Shown: positions 9,409 to 18,296 of the stretch, piece after piece
Layout of the letters: the number at the start of each line of letters is the position of its first letter
How positions within the stretch are numbered: the first letter of the stretch is position 1
From: Zoogloea ramigera
GTDB taxonomy: Bacteria; Pseudomonadota; Gammaproteobacteria; Burkholderiales; Rhodocyclaceae
Direction: 5' to 3'
NCBI RefSeq assembly: GCF_006539865.1
Contig: NZ_BJNV01000043.1
Span: 1-44,562, forward strand
DNA length: 44,562 nucleotides
Position numbers and translations under genes: made by a program
Notes under the pieces: generated by a model
Databases searched by the model: none
What the model was told of the DNA's origin: nothing
The model's input: the letters and a program-made list of their open reading frames with translations, nothing else

Positions 9409-10050
9409 TCACATGGGTGCGTCCACCAGGATCACATGCACGCTGCGGGGGCCGTGGGCGCCGAGCTGCAGGGTGAGCTCGACGTCGCCGGTGCGCGACG
9501 GGCCAGCGACGATGTTCACGGTGCGCGGCATGCCGCCGGGCAGCGCCCGCACCAGCGGCCAGACGTCTTCGAAGTGGCGCAGGATCTGGCTGCAGTGCAG
9601 TACGACGAGGTGGTGGTCGGGCACGAAGTTGAGGCTGGTCGGGCTGTCGGGGCCGGAGGGCAGGACGACGCTGCCCACCTCGGCGATGCCGGCCAGGCAG
9701 GTGGTGACCGAGAGGATCTCGCTCTGGCCGGCCGGGCCCGGGTGGTGGCTGAAACCAGCCGGCCAGGCCAGCCCGGCCAGCGGGCGGGCGACGGCGGCGC
9801 GGGCCGGCAGGCCGAGGCGGGCCTGGTAGGCGGCCACCGCCTCGGGCACCTGGCCCCGGGTGGCGACCCGCGCCACGCTGCCGGAGCGGTTCTCGAACCT
9901 GGCGATGAAGCGCTCGACGAGCTCATCGCCCACGGCGATGCGGGTGTGGGCGGGCCGGCGGGCCTCGAGGGCGGCGACGGCCTCGGGCGTCAGCGGGCCG
10001 CGGCCGAGCTGGCGGCGGATCTGGTCGAGGATGGCGGAGCGGGAGAACAT
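9409..10050 (-). CDS. lutC: Lactate utilization protein C (LutC/YkgG family)
   Basis: 213 residues, usual length for LutC. The end part SVTTCLAGIAEVGSVVLPSG and the SLNFVPDHHLVVL segment are typical of the LutC/YkgG family (related to the LUD domain of LutB). It is the third gene of lutABC, starting about 30 bases after lutB. In Bacillus subtilis, LutABC is needed for oxidation of L-lactate to pyruvate. No membrane segment or signal peptide is seen. Nothing looks broken. Confidence 0.92.
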   Translation of the reverse strand: MFSRSAILDQIRRQLGRGPLTPEAVAALEARRPAHTRIAVGDELVERFIARFENRSGSVARVATRGQVPEAVAAYQARLGLPARAAVARPLAGLAWPAGFSHHPGPAGQSEILSVTTCLAGIAEVGSVVLPSGPDSPTSLNFVPDHHLVVLHCSQILRHFEDVWPLVRALPGGMPRTVNIVAGPSRTGDVELTLQLGAHGPRSVHVILVDAPM

Positions 10051-10081
10051 GGGCGGGATGTTTGAGGTTAGGGCGGCCGTG

Positions 10082-11488
10082 TCAGCGGCGTTTTTGGGCG
10101 TGCCACATTTCGATGAAGGTCTGCCCCTCGGGCGCGGGCAGGTCGCGCAGGCCGCTCCAGGCCTCGCCGAAGGGCAGGCGGGCGAGGCGGCCCTGGCTGC
10201 CGCCGGCGGCCTTCAGGGCCCGGGCGGCGAGGCGGTTGGCGGCGCGGTAGAGGCGCGGCCGCTCGGCCACGAAGCGCCAGGCCTGCAGGGCCCGGGTTTC
10301 GGCGCGCGGGCGCAGGCCGGCCTGGCTCTGGCGGTGGCGGAGTTCGCGCAGCAGCTCGGGCAGCGGGATGCGCACCGGGCACACCGTCTGGCAGCGGCCG
10401 TTGAGGGTGCACGCGTTGGGCAGGTCGTAGGTGCTGTCGAGGCCGACGAAGAGCGGCGTGAGCACCGAGCCCATCGGCCCCGGATAGACCCAGCCGTAGG
10501 CGTGCCCGCCCACCGCGCCATACACCGGGCAGTGGTTCATGCAGGCGCCACAGCGGATGCAGCGCAGCATGTCCTGGAACTTGCCGCCCAGCATCTTGCT
10601 GCGGCCGTTGTCCACCAGCACCACGTGGTATTCGTCGGGGCCGTCGGGGTCGCCGGGGCGGCGCGGGCCGGTGGAGAAGGTGGTGTAGGTCTCGGTCTCC
10701 TGGCCGGTGCCGCTGCGGGCCAGCAGGCGCTGGAACAGCGAGACATCCTCGAGGCTGGGCACGATGCGCTCGATGCCGCTGGTGACCACATGCACCCGGG
10801 CGAGGGTCTGGGTGAGGTCGCCGTTGCCTTCGTTGGTGACGATCACCGACGAGCCGGTCTCGGCCACCAGGTAGTTGCCGCCGGTGATGCCCACGTCGGC
10901 CTTGAAGTACTTGTCGCGCAGCACCAGCCGGGCTTCGGTGACGAGCTCGCCGACGGTGGTCTTGCGCGGCCCGCCGTGGGCCGCCTCGAAGAGCTCGGCC
11001 ACCTGGGCGCGGGTCTTGTGGATGGCCGGGGCGATGATGTGGGACGGCGGCTCGTCGGCGAGCTGGATGATGTACTCGCCCAGGTCGGTCTCGATCACCT
11101 GGTAGCCCTCGGCCTCCAGGGCTTCATTGAGGCCGACTTCCTCGGAGACCATCGACTTGCCCTTGGTGATCGTCCGGGCGCCGACCCGCTGGCAGATGCC
11201 GAGGATGATCTGGCGGGCGTCCTCGGCGTCGGCGGCCCAGTGCACCTGGCCGCCGGCGGCGGTGACCTGGGCCTCGAAGCGTTCGAGGTAGTAGTCGAGG
11301 TGGGCCAGCACGTGGTTCTTGACGTCGCGGGCCTGGTCGCGGAGCTGCTCGAACTCGGGCAGCCCGGCCACCAGCGCGCCGCGGCCATTGACGAAGCCCT
11401 TGCGCGACTGGCCGAGAGCATCGCGCAGGTGGGGGTCGGCGAGGGCGGTGACGACCTTGGCCTTGAACTGGGGGCTGCTGACTTTCAT
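10082..11488 (-). CDS. lutB: Lactate utilization iron-sulfur protein B (LutB)
   Basis: 468 residues. The N-terminal two-thirds is the LUD domain (KGKSMVSEEVGLNE; TGSSVIVTNEGNGDL). Two ferredoxin-type cysteine clusters follow: Cys310, 313, 316, 320 (CIRCGACMNHCP) and Cys360, 366, 370 (CTLNGRCQTVCP). This fits the electron-carrying subunit of the LutABC L-lactate oxidation complex. ATG 11488 overlaps the lutA stop by 4 bases, which fixes the start; an open frame running further upstream is a shadow of lutA. Confidence 0.95.
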   Translation of the reverse strand: MKVSSPQFKAKVVTALADPHLRDALGQSRKGFVNGRGALVAGLPEFEQLRDQARDVKNHVLAHLDYYLERFEAQVTAAGGQVHWAADAEDARQIILGICQRVGARTITKGKSMVSEEVGLNEALEAEGYQVIETDLGEYIIQLADEPPSHIIAPAIHKTRAQVAELFEAAHGGPRKTTVGELVTEARLVLRDKYFKADVGITGGNYLVAETGSSVIVTNEGNGDLTQTLARVHVVTSGIERIVPSLEDVSLFQRLLARSGTGQETETYTTFSTGPRRPGDPDGPDEYHVVLVDNGRSKMLGGKFQDMLRCIRCGACMNHCPVYGAVGGHAYGWVYPGPMGSVLTPLFVGLDSTYDLPNACTLNGRCQTVCPVRIPLPELLRELRHRQSQAGLRPRAETRALQAWRFVAERPRLYRAANRLAARALKAAGGSQGRLARLPFGEAWSGLRDLPAPEGQTFIEMWHAQKRR

Positions 11489-12255
11489 TGTGAGGCGCCC
11501 CCAGCCGCGCCGCCGATGCCGTCGCCGTCGGCGAGGCCGGCCAGGACTTCGGCGGTGTGGAAGACCTTGACCTTTGACCCGCAGCGCTTCAGGCGCCCGG
11601 CCAGGTGCAGCAGGCAGCCCAGGTCGCCACCCAGGAGGGTGTCGGCGCCGGTCTCGGCAAGGCGGGCGAGCTTGTCGTCGGCGAGGCGGCCGGAGATCTC
11701 GGGGTATTTGACGCAGAAGCTGCCGCCGAAGCCGCAGCACACCTCGGTGTCGGCCATCTCGGCGAGCTGCAGCCCGCCCACGCTGCCGAGCAGCAGGCGC
11801 GGCTGGGCCTTGATGCCGAGCTCGCGCAGGCCCGAGCAGGAGTCGAGGTAGCTGGCGCTGCCGGCGTAGGCCGCGTCTGTGGTGGTGATGCCGCGCACGT
11901 CGGTGAGGAAGGAGATCAGCTCGAAGCTCTTGGCGGCCAGCGCTTCGGCCCGCGCGCGCCAGGGCGGGTCGTCGGCGAAGAGGCGCGGGTAATCCTTGCG
12001 GATCGTCGCCATGCACGAGCCGGAGGGGCCGACCACGTAGTCGAAACCTTCGAAGGCCTCGATGAGCTGTTTCGCGAGCGCCCGGGTGGCGTCGAAGTCG
12101 CCGCTGTTATAGGCCGGCTGGCCGCAACAGGTCTGATCAAGGGGCACTTCGACGGTGCATCCGGCCGCTTCCAGCAGTTTTACCGCGGAAAAACCCACAT
12201 TGGGGCGAAACAGGTTCATCAGGCAGGTGGCGAAGAGGCCTACGCGGGGAGGCAT
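11485..12255 (-). CDS. lutA: Lactate utilization protein A (LutA), CCG-domain protein
   Basis: 256 residues with two cysteine-rich CCG domains: CCGQPAYN (Cys43-Cys44) and CCGFGGSFCVKYPE (Cys173-Cys174), plus YLDSCSGLREL between them. These motifs bind iron-sulfur clusters in LutA, GlpC and HdrB-like proteins. It is the first gene of the lutABC operon and overlaps lutB by 4 bases. The start MPPRVGLFATC matches the usual LutA N-terminus. The upstream 250 bases to the divergent permease are very GC-rich with no clear operator visible. Confidence 0.93.
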   Translation of the reverse strand: MPPRVGLFATCLMNLFRPNVGFSAVKLLEAAGCTVEVPLDQTCCGQPAYNSGDFDATRALAKQLIEAFEGFDYVVGPSGSCMATIRKDYPRLFADDPPWRARAEALAAKSFELISFLTDVRGITTTDAAYAGSASYLDSCSGLRELGIKAQPRLLLGSVGGLQLAEMADTEVCCGFGGSFCVKYPEISGRLADDKLARLAETGADTLLGGDLGCLLHLAGRLKRCGSKVKVFHTAEVLAGLADGDGIGGAAGGASQ

Positions 12256-12470
12256 GGATGATTCCTTGAAGACGGGGCGGGCGTCGGGCGGCGGTTTGCC
12301 CGTTACGGGGGTGGCGGGCGTGGCGGCGGTGCCACTGCCCATTTTAGCCGCTACGTCCGGGCGCGGGGCGTGAGCAAGTTGGCCGCCAGCCTTGGCCCGC
12401 CGGGCCATTGCGGCCAGCGGCTGCTCCGCCGCGGGGCCCCGGTGGGGGGGCGGGGGCTGCGTCGGGGTGG

Positions 12471-12476
12471 TATAAA
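12471..12476 (+). promoter_or_regulatory. Possible -10 box (TATAAA) upstream of the TauE/SafE gene
   Basis: TATAAA stands out in very GC-rich sequence, 31 bases before the ATG at 12508. No good -35 box is seen at the right distance, so an activator may be needed if this is a promoter. Confidence 0.3.
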
Positions 12477-12507
12477 GATCGCCCCTTTTCGTGCAGGTGT
12501 TCGAGCA

Positions 12508-13260
12508 ATGGAGATGGATCTGGCCGGCTGGCTGGTGACGGGGTTTGCGATCCTGATCACCGGCATTTCGAAATCCGGCCTCGGCGGCGCGTTGGGCGGG
12601 CTGGCGGTGCCCTTCATGAGCATGTGGATGTCGCCGCGGGATGCGGTGGCGGTGATGCTGCCGGTGCTCATCACGATGGACATGGTGGGTATCCGGGCCT
12701 GGCGGGGCAAGGCCGACTGGCAGGATCTGCGCACGCTGATCCCCGGCGCGCTGGTCGGGATCGCCCTCGGCACGCTGGCCTTCGGGGTGATGTCGGACCG
12801 CGTGGTGAAGGGCTCGATCGGGCTGATCGCGGTGGGCTTCGCCGTGCAGCGCTTGCTCGGGAAGGGCCGCCCGCCGGCCAGCGAGGCGCGGCCGCCGCGG
12901 GCGGTCGGCTGGCTGTGGGGGGCGGGGTCGGGCTTCACCAGCACCCTGGCCCACGCCGGCGCGCCGCCGGTGATGATCTACCTGCTGTCCCGCCGCCAGC
13001 CCCGCGAGACCTTCGTGGCCACCTCGGTGTTCTTCTTTGCGGTGATCAACCTGGCCAAGCTGCCGTTCTACATCGGGCTGGACCTGTTCACCCGCGAGAC
13101 GCTGGTGATGTCGGCGCTGTTCATTCCGCTGGTGCCGGTTGGCGTGTGGAGTGGCATGCGCATCCTGAAGCACATCCCGGAGCGCCCGTTTTACCTCTTC
13201 GCCACGGCGGCGCTGGGCCTGTCGGGCGTGAAGCTGCTGTGGGACGGGGTGGTGGGCTGA
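12508..13260 (+). CDS. TauE/SafE family permease
   Basis: 250 residues, with about 8 hydrophobic segments and the family features GISKSGLGGALGGLAVP (about 20-36) and AHAGAPPVMIYLL (about 150-162), the two half-repeats of TauE/SafE transporters. Members export sulfite or sulfoacetate or carry other organic anions; the substrate is not readable here. It is divergent from lutABC, so a role in lactate or other organic-acid movement is possible but unproven. The open frame is complete, starting MEMDLAGWLV. Confidence 0.88.
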   Translation: MEMDLAGWLVTGFAILITGISKSGLGGALGGLAVPFMSMWMSPRDAVAVMLPVLITMDMVGIRAWRGKADWQDLRTLIPGALVGIALGTLAFGVMSDRVVKGSIGLIAVGFAVQRLLGKGRPPASEARPPRAVGWLWGAGSGFTSTLAHAGAPPVMIYLLSRRQPRETFVATSVFFFAVINLAKLPFYIGLDLFTRETLVMSALFIPLVPVGVWSGMRILKHIPERPFYLFATAALGLSGVKLLWDGVVG

Positions 13261-13345
13261 CGTCCTGCCAAGACGGCAGCCCGCGCCCGCGGGCGGCGCG
13301 CAGGAGAGCGCTTTCAAGGAGGCGCAGGCCCGCCCCTGGCGGCGT

Positions 13346-14056
13346 TCAGTTGTAGGTGAACACCATCGAGCCGTCGCTGTCGGTGACGGTTTCGGAGAGC
13401 GGCGTCACCGCTCCGGCCGGGGTGATCCGGTAGCGCAGCGTGCGGGTGTAGGTGGTGGCGCCCAGGCCGTCCTTTTCGATACCGACGATCTGCGCGATGG
13501 CGGTGCTCGCCGTGTCGGCCTGCAGCGCGTAGGTGTAGGTGTTGGTGCCCAGGAAGCTCGTCTTGCTGGAGTTCGTGTAGCGGTTGTCGGAATAGGCCGT
13601 GCCCGTGTCGCCGACGCGCGCTGTCTGGGGGATGGTGGCGCTGCCATTGACGACGGTGTATTCGTCGGCGGTCTGGGTGCCGAGGGGCAGGTAGTTGCTG
13701 TCGTAGAAGTCGCTGCCCGACTCCGTATCGGTGACCGTCTGCCCGCCGCCGGTGATCGTGGCGCTGACGGTGGTGAGCTTCTGCTGGGCGGCGACGCCCT
13801 CGAAGACGGCTCCTACGAGCCCGCCCTGGGTGATGCTGCCGGAGCCCCTGAGGGCCAGCCCTGCGTAGGTGCCGGACACGGTGAAGCTGCGCGTGCCGGT
13901 GTCGCGGACGATGTTGTCCCAGGCGGTCTTCAGCTGGAACACCTCGGTCGAGGCGATCGGTGTCCAGGCGTTGCCGCCTCCGCCGCCCCCGCCACAACCG
14001 GCCAGAAAGCCCGTCAGAAAAAGACTGGCCCAGTAAAAGTTGCCGATGCGTGCCAT
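13346..14056 (-). CDS. Putative lipoprotein, unknown function
   Basis: 236 residues. A short signal peptide ends in a lipobox, FLAGC, followed by a seven-Gly run, so it is predicted to be lipid-anchored. The mature part is rich in Thr, Ser, Gly and Asp and looks like beta-sheet (repeated short strands such as TYAGLALRGSGSITQGG and DSDGSMVFTYN). No family recognised. ATG 14056 is chosen because GGGAGG lies about 6 bases upstream; an earlier in-frame ATG at 14080 has no such site. Composition is somewhat less GC-biased than its neighbours. Confidence 0.8.
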   Translation of the reverse strand: MARIGNFYWASLFLTGFLAGCGGGGGGGNAWTPIASTEVFQLKTAWDNIVRDTGTRSFTVSGTYAGLALRGSGSITQGGLVGAVFEGVAAQQKLTTVSATITGGGQTVTDTESGSDFYDSNYLPLGTQTADEYTVVNGSATIPQTARVGDTGTAYSDNRYTNSSKTSFLGTNTYTYALQADTASTAIAQIVGIEKDGLGATTYTRTLRYRITPAGAVTPLSETVTDSDGSMVFTYN

Positions 14057-14079
14057 GGTTTTCCTCCCGTGTATGCTCA

Positions 14080-14106
14080 CTTATATTGTTAGCATCATTT
14101 CGGCAA
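14080..14106 (-). promoter_or_regulatory. Candidate promoter for the lipoprotein gene
   Basis: On the minus strand TTGCCG (14101-14106) and TATAAG (14080-14085) are separated by 15 bases, a little short of ideal, 24 bases upstream of the lipoprotein ATG. The gap to ruvC is locally AT-rich. The -35 half overlaps a small palindrome (CGGCA/TGCCG). Confidence 0.35.
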
Positions 14107-14115
14107 AACTGCCGG

Positions 14116-14670
14116 CTACAGCCGCAGCCGCCCGCCCCGCTTGCGCGTGCCGACCCCGGCCATGGCGGCCAGCCCGCTGCTGCCGTGGGCGTGGCAGATG
14201 GCGCAGGCCAGCGCGTCGGCCGCGTCGCTGGACGGGCTGCCGTCCAGGCTGAGCAGGCGCTGCACCATGTGGCTGACCTGTTCCTTGGCGGCCTTGCCGT
14301 GGCCCACCACCGCCTGCTTGACCTGCAGCGCGGTGTATTCGGCCACCGGCAGGTCGCACGACACCGCCCCGCAGATCGCCGCGCCACGGGCCTGGCCGAG
14401 GAGCAGCGTGGATTGCGGGTTGACGTTGACGAAGACGATCTCGATCGCCACCTGGTCGGGCTGGTAGGTGGTGATCACCTGGCGCACGCCGTCGAGGATC
14501 ACCTTGAGTCGCTCGGGCAGGCTGCCCTCGCCGCTGCGGATCATCCCGCTCGCCACGTAGCGCAGCTGGCTGCCGAGGGTGTCGATGACGCCGAAGCCGG
14601 TGTTGCGCAGGCCCGGGTCGATGCCCAGGATGCGCGTGGCGACGGTGCTGGACGCGGCCGGCGTGCTCAT
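14116..14670 (-). CDS. ruvC: Crossover junction endodeoxyribonuclease RuvC
   Basis: 184 residues, slightly longer than E. coli RuvC (173) through an N-terminal extension ([12 protein letters not shown]). Catalytic acidic residues are present in [25 protein letters not shown] and [24 protein letters not shown] is a family hallmark. RuvC cuts Holliday junctions with RuvAB. Here it is not beside ruvA or ruvB; it follows a DMT transporter with a 4-base overlap (ATGA), which also fixes the start. The tail (RKRGGRLRL) is basic, fitting DNA binding. Confidence 0.95.
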   Translation of the reverse strand: MSTPAASSTVATRILGIDPGLRNTGFGVIDTLGSQLRYVASGMIRSGEGSLPERLKVILDGVRQVITTYQPDQVAIEIVFVNVNPQSTLLLGQARGAAICGAVSCDLPVAEYTALQVKQAVVGHGKAAKEQVSHMVQRLLSLDGSPSSDAADALACAICHAHGSSGLAAMAGVGTRKRGGRLRL

Positions 14671-15524
14671 TTGCGGGCCAGCCACACGCCGAATACCGTG
14701 ACGCCCATGCCCACCAGGGCCAGACCGGTGAGCGTTTCGCCGAACACCGCCCAGGCGATCAGCGCGGTGGTGGGCGGCGTGAGGTAGAACAGGCTCGCCA
14801 CATTCACCGCGCTGCCGCTGCGGATCAGCAGGTTGAGCAGGCTGATGGCGCCCACCGACAGCACCAGCACCAGCCACAGCAGCGCAAACACGAAGTGGCC
14901 GCTCCAGGTAACCACCATCGCCTCGGTCTGGCTGGCCACCAGACTGGTGGCGAGGAGGGTCGGCACGAACTGGATCACCGAGCCGGTGCGCAGGTCGAAG
15001 GCCGGGCAGAAGCGCTTCTGGTACAGCGTGCCGGCGGTGATGCCGACCAGCGCCAGCAGCACCGGGCCGAGCATGGCGGCCAGCTGCGGCGTGCCGGCGG
15101 CGCCGACCACCTTGTGCGACACCACCAGCGCCACCCCGGCGAGGCCCAGCACCAGCCCGCCCCACTGGCGCGGCCGCACCTTCTCGCCCAGCAGCAGGCC
15201 GGCGCCCAACGCGGTGAGCAGCGGCTGCAGCCCCACCACCAGCGCGGCGATGCCGGCCGGCAGACCGTGGCTGATCGCCGTAAATACACCGCCCAGATAC
15301 ACCCCGTGCACCAGCAGCCCGGTGAGGCCGATGTGCAGCCACTGTCGGGGTGTTTGCGGCCAGGGGGCGCGGGTGGCCAGGGCGACGGCGCCCATCAGCA
15401 CGATCACCAGCCCGTAGCGCAGGCTCAGGAAGCTGAGCGGCTCGGCGTAGGGCAGGCCGTAGCGGGCGCCGATGAAGCCGGTGCTCCACAGCAACACGAA
15501 GAGAAGGGGGTAGAAGCGCGTCAC
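14667..15524 (-). CDS. DMT-superfamily (EamA) transporter
   Basis: 285 residues with about 10 hydrophobic helices in two EamA repeats: first about 4-130 ([33 protein letters not shown]), second about 145-285 ([20 protein letters not shown]). Inner membrane. Members move amino acids, drugs or metabolites; the substrate cannot be read. It precedes ruvC with overlapping stop and start. Start [13 protein letters not shown] fits the family. Confidence 0.9.
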   Translation of the reverse strand: MTRFYPLLFVLLWSTGFIGARYGLPYAEPLSFLSLRYGLVIVLMGAVALATRAPWPQTPRQWLHIGLTGLLVHGVYLGGVFTAISHGLPAGIAALVVGLQPLLTALGAGLLLGEKVRPRQWGGLVLGLAGVALVVSHKVVGAAGTPQLAAMLGPVLLALVGITAGTLYQKRFCPAFDLRTGSVIQFVPTLLATSLVASQTEAMVVTWSGHFVFALLWLVLVLSVGAISLLNLLIRSGSAVNVASLFYLTPPTTALIAWAVFGETLTGLALVGMGVTVFGVWLARK

Positions 15525-15639
15525 GGGTGGGTAAGGGCCGTTGGGGCTTGGCTGCAGCCAGCCGTGGCCTGGAAAAGATGGAAAAAATGGAAAAGGGCCG
15601 ACGGGGCGGGGGCAATGGCCGGAAGCCTTGCCGCGGCGC

Positions 15640-15876
15640 CTACTGCCCGGCCGGGTGCCGGCTGCGGTAGATGCGGGTGGCGGCGGTGACGATGGCCTGC
15701 ACGTCGGCCGGTGGCAGCTGGGGCAGGTTCTCGCGGATGAGCCGGTAGGCCAGGTGCTCCAGCTGTTGGCCGTTCCAGGCGTTGGCAGGGTCGAAGAAGG
15801 GCTCGATGAGGCGGTAGGCCTGGTCCACCGCCTCGCGCAGGGCGAGGTTCTTGCGGCGTTCGGGGGTCGGGTTCAT
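15640..15876 (-). CDS. Small hypothetical protein
   Basis: 78 residues from ATG 15876 (a TTG two codons earlier is possible). Charged N-terminus (MNPTPERRKNLALREAVD), then helical sequence (AYRLIEPFFDPANAWNGQQLEHLAYRLIREN), ending RSRHPAGQ. No membrane segment. I do not recognise a family. It lies 45 bases downstream of the MscS gene and probably shares its transcript. The natural residue mix argues for a real gene. Confidence 0.6.
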   Translation of the reverse strand: MNPTPERRKNLALREAVDQAYRLIEPFFDPANAWNGQQLEHLAYRLIRENLPQLPPADVQAIVTAATRIYRSRHPAGQ

Positions 15877-15921
15877 GGGCAACGGTCCGGGAAGGGCGCG
15901 GGCGGGATGATAACCCGGCGC

Positions 15922-17616
15922 TCAGCCTGCATCCGGTTTGCGCGCTGGTGGGGCGTACCAATTTTCGGGGGGTACGCGCTTTTCCTGGGCCGGGTCGGCC
16001 ATGTAGTGGGGCGACATGATCTGCACGCCGTGCTCGTTGAAGACGTCCTGGATGCTGGCGTGGAGGTTGCTGAGCACCCGCGCCCGCGGCGCGTCGCCGG
16101 TGGGGGCGGCCTGGGCGACCAGGCAGTATTCGGGGTAGAAGTCGGACAGGGCGGTCTGGAACACCCGCGGCGCCGGGTCGGCGAGCACGCCGGCGGTGCG
16201 CCGGGCGGCCTCGAGGAGCATCGCCTCGACCTGGCGCCAGGGGGTGTCGTAGCCGATCGTTACCGTGATGTCGATCATGAAGCCCAGCCCGTCGGTGGTG
16301 CGCGAGTAGTTGCGGGTGGCGCTGCCGACGATCAGCGCGTTGGGGATGGTGACCTCGGCGCCGCGCCCGGTGCGCAGCCGGGTGTTGAAGAGGGTGATCG
16401 CTGCGACGGTGCCCTCGTGCTCGCCGATGCGCACGTATTCGCCGGTGCGCAGGGTGCGCGAGTACATCAGGATCAGGCCGCTGGCGCCCTGGCCGACCAC
16501 GCTCGAGGCGCCCAGCGACACCATCAGGCCGATCAGCACCGACATGCCCTTGAAGGCCTCGGTGTGAGCGCCGGGCAGGTAGGGGTAGGCCATCACCAGC
16601 GCGAAGATCCAGATCAGGATGTTGGTGATCTTGCGGGTCGGTTCGACGGTGTCCTTGTCGAGCCAGCCAACGCCGTTGCCGCTGCTGGCGGCGTGGTCGA
16701 AGACGGGCTTGAGCAGGCCCACCACCGCCCGGGCGACGAGGAACATCAGCGCCGCCACCAGCAGGTTGGGCAGGGTCTCGAGGATGCCCAGCCCGAGCCG
16801 GGCCAGCACGCCGAGCAGGTAGTCGTCGAGCTGCTCGCCCCAGGCCCGGGTGTAGGGGAACAGCGCCAGCACCCGGGCCAGCCAGGCGTAGGCGAGCAGG
16901 GCGGCGAGCAGCCAGAACGCGGCGCCGGTGAGCCAGCCCACCGCGGCCAGCACGCGCTCGCCGCGGATCAGCTCGGCGCCGCCCGGCCGCAGCCGGCGGG
17001 TTTGCGCGTCGATGGCAGCGGCGAGGCGGCCGGCGATCCAGCCGCGCAGGCGCCCGAGCCCGGAGAGCAGGATGGCGAACACCAGCGTGAGCCCGGCTGA
17101 CACCGCCAGGCCTTCGACGAGGGTCTTGCTGTCGCGGCTCTCGCGGGATTCGGCGAGGGCCGTGCGGAGGGCCGCCAGGGTGGTGTCGGTGAGGGCGTCG
17201 AGGGTCTCGCCGGCGAGCTTGTCGGTGTCCTCGGGGGTGAGCACGAAGGCCAGCTGGCCACCGACCAGAACGATGTTGCCGACCGGGTTGGGCTGCACGC
17301 TGACGGTGTCGCTGCCGCCCCGCTCGAGCTGCGCGACGATCGCCAGCCGCCCGCGCTCGGCCCGCTGGCGGGGCGGGGCACCCAGGAAGGCCGCCCGGAA
17401 GCGCACGATCTGGCGGTTCATCAGCACCAGCTCGGCCTCTTCTCCGGCCGGCACGGCGACAGCCGCCGGCGGCGCGGGCTCGGCCGCGGCCACCGGCGCG
17501 TGGCGTGTGTGGCCGGAGGCGGCGCTGCAGCCGGCTGCCGCCAGCCACAGGGCCCAGGCCACGAACAACAGGCGGACGATGCTGCCGCGGGGCAGGCACA
17601 GAAAATCGGGGCGCAT
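15922..17616 (-). CDS. MscS-family mechanosensitive channel with N-terminal signal/lipobox-like segment
   Basis: 564 residues. A hydrophobic leader (residues 13-29) ends AAAGC (Cys30), resembling a lipobox. A periplasmic-looking Ala/Pro stretch follows, then several membrane segments between about 165 and 390. The MscS pore helix and beta-domain are clear: MVSLGASSVVGQGASGLILMYSRTL, then GEYVRIGEHEGTVAAITLFNTRLRT and VTIPNALIVGS. The cytosolic C-terminal domain runs to about 540. Such channels release solutes on osmotic downshock. ATG 17616 is chosen over an upstream frame extension because it gives a normal export signal. The channel body is confident, lipid attachment is not. Confidence 0.88.
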   Translation of the reverse strand: MRPDFLCLPRGSIVRLLFVAWALWLAAAGCSAASGHTRHAPVAAAEPAPPAAVAVPAGEEAELVLMNRQIVRFRAAFLGAPPRQRAERGRLAIVAQLERGGSDTVSVQPNPVGNIVLVGGQLAFVLTPEDTDKLAGETLDALTDTTLAALRTALAESRESRDSKTLVEGLAVSAGLTLVFAILLSGLGRLRGWIAGRLAAAIDAQTRRLRPGGAELIRGERVLAAVGWLTGAAFWLLAALLAYAWLARVLALFPYTRAWGEQLDDYLLGVLARLGLGILETLPNLLVAALMFLVARAVVGLLKPVFDHAASSGNGVGWLDKDTVEPTRKITNILIWIFALVMAYPYLPGAHTEAFKGMSVLIGLMVSLGASSVVGQGASGLILMYSRTLRTGEYVRIGEHEGTVAAITLFNTRLRTGRGAEVTIPNALIVGSATRNYSRTTDGLGFMIDITVTIGYDTPWRQVEAMLLEAARRTAGVLADPAPRVFQTALSDFYPEYCLVAQAAPTGDAPRARVLSNLHASIQDVFNEHGVQIMSPHYMADPAQEKRVPPENWYAPPARKPDAG

Positions 17617-17810
17617 GGCGGTGGACTCGCGGTTGAGGTATGCCGGCCGGGCATCCGGACCGGGCGGGAGATGCCGTGATGATAGCGGTTCGCAGGGGCG
17701 GGAGGCGCTTTTGCGGGCCCGCCGGCTTGTGCTCGGCGGCGTTTTGCGCGACAACCGCGGCTTCGGCGCGCGCCTCCGCTCGCGCGTCCAACCCGCAACG
17801 AGGTGCCGCC

Positions 17811-18296
17811 ATGCGCTGCTGGCTGATGAAATCCGAACCCGACGACGTCTCCATCGACAGCCTGGCCGCCCGGCCCGGCCAGACGGTGCCCTGGTATGGG
17901 GTGCGCAACTACCAGGCCCGCAACTTCATGCGCGACGCCATGCGGGTGGGCGACGGGGTGCTGTTCTACCACTCCGGCTGCGCCGAGCCGGGGATTGCCG
18001 GCATCGCCCGGGTGGCGAGCGAGCCTTACCCGGACGCCACCCAGTTCGATCCGGCGAGCAAGTACTTCGACCCAAAGTCCACCCCCGAGGCACCACGCTG
18101 GCTGCATGTGGACGTGGGTTTCGTGCGCAAGACCCGGCTGGTGGGTTTGCCCGAATTGCGCGGCTGCCCCGAACTCGAGAACATGCGCGTCCTCGCCCGC
18201 GGCAACCGGCTGTCGATCACCCCGGTCGAGCCGGCCGAGTGGCGTTTCATCGTCGGGCAACTGCTCGGCGCAACCGACCTGCAGGACTGGACATGA
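17811..18296 (+). CDS. EVE domain-containing protein
   Basis: 161 residues, a single full-length EVE (PUA-like) domain. The pattern WLMKSEPDDVSI, WYGVRNYQARNFMRDAM (28-44) and GVLFYHSGC are the family's standard motifs. EVE proteins are thought to bind modified bases in nucleic acids; in some settings they sit with restriction or RNA-modification genes, but here the neighbour is a permease. It overlaps the next gene by 4 bases (ATGA). ATG 17811 is preceded by a GAGG; a longer in-frame extension upstream has low-complexity Ala/Arg sequence and is rejected. Confidence 0.9.
   Translation: MRCWLMKSEPDDVSIDSLAARPGQTVPWYGVRNYQARNFMRDAMRVGDGVLFYHSGCAEPGIAGIARVASEPYPDATQFDPASKYFDPKSTPEAPRWLHVDVGFVRKTRLVGLPELRGCPELENMRVLARGNRLSITPVEPAEWRFIVGQLLGATDLQDWT

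Noticed and set aside
9860-11851. 663-codon open frame on the plus strand
   Set aside because: Low-complexity Ala/Gly/Leu translation opposite lutB and lutA; a product of high G+C at third positions.
12256-13317. Long upstream extension of the lutA frame
   Set aside because: Shadow of the TauE/SafE gene on the other strand; LutA begins at 12255.
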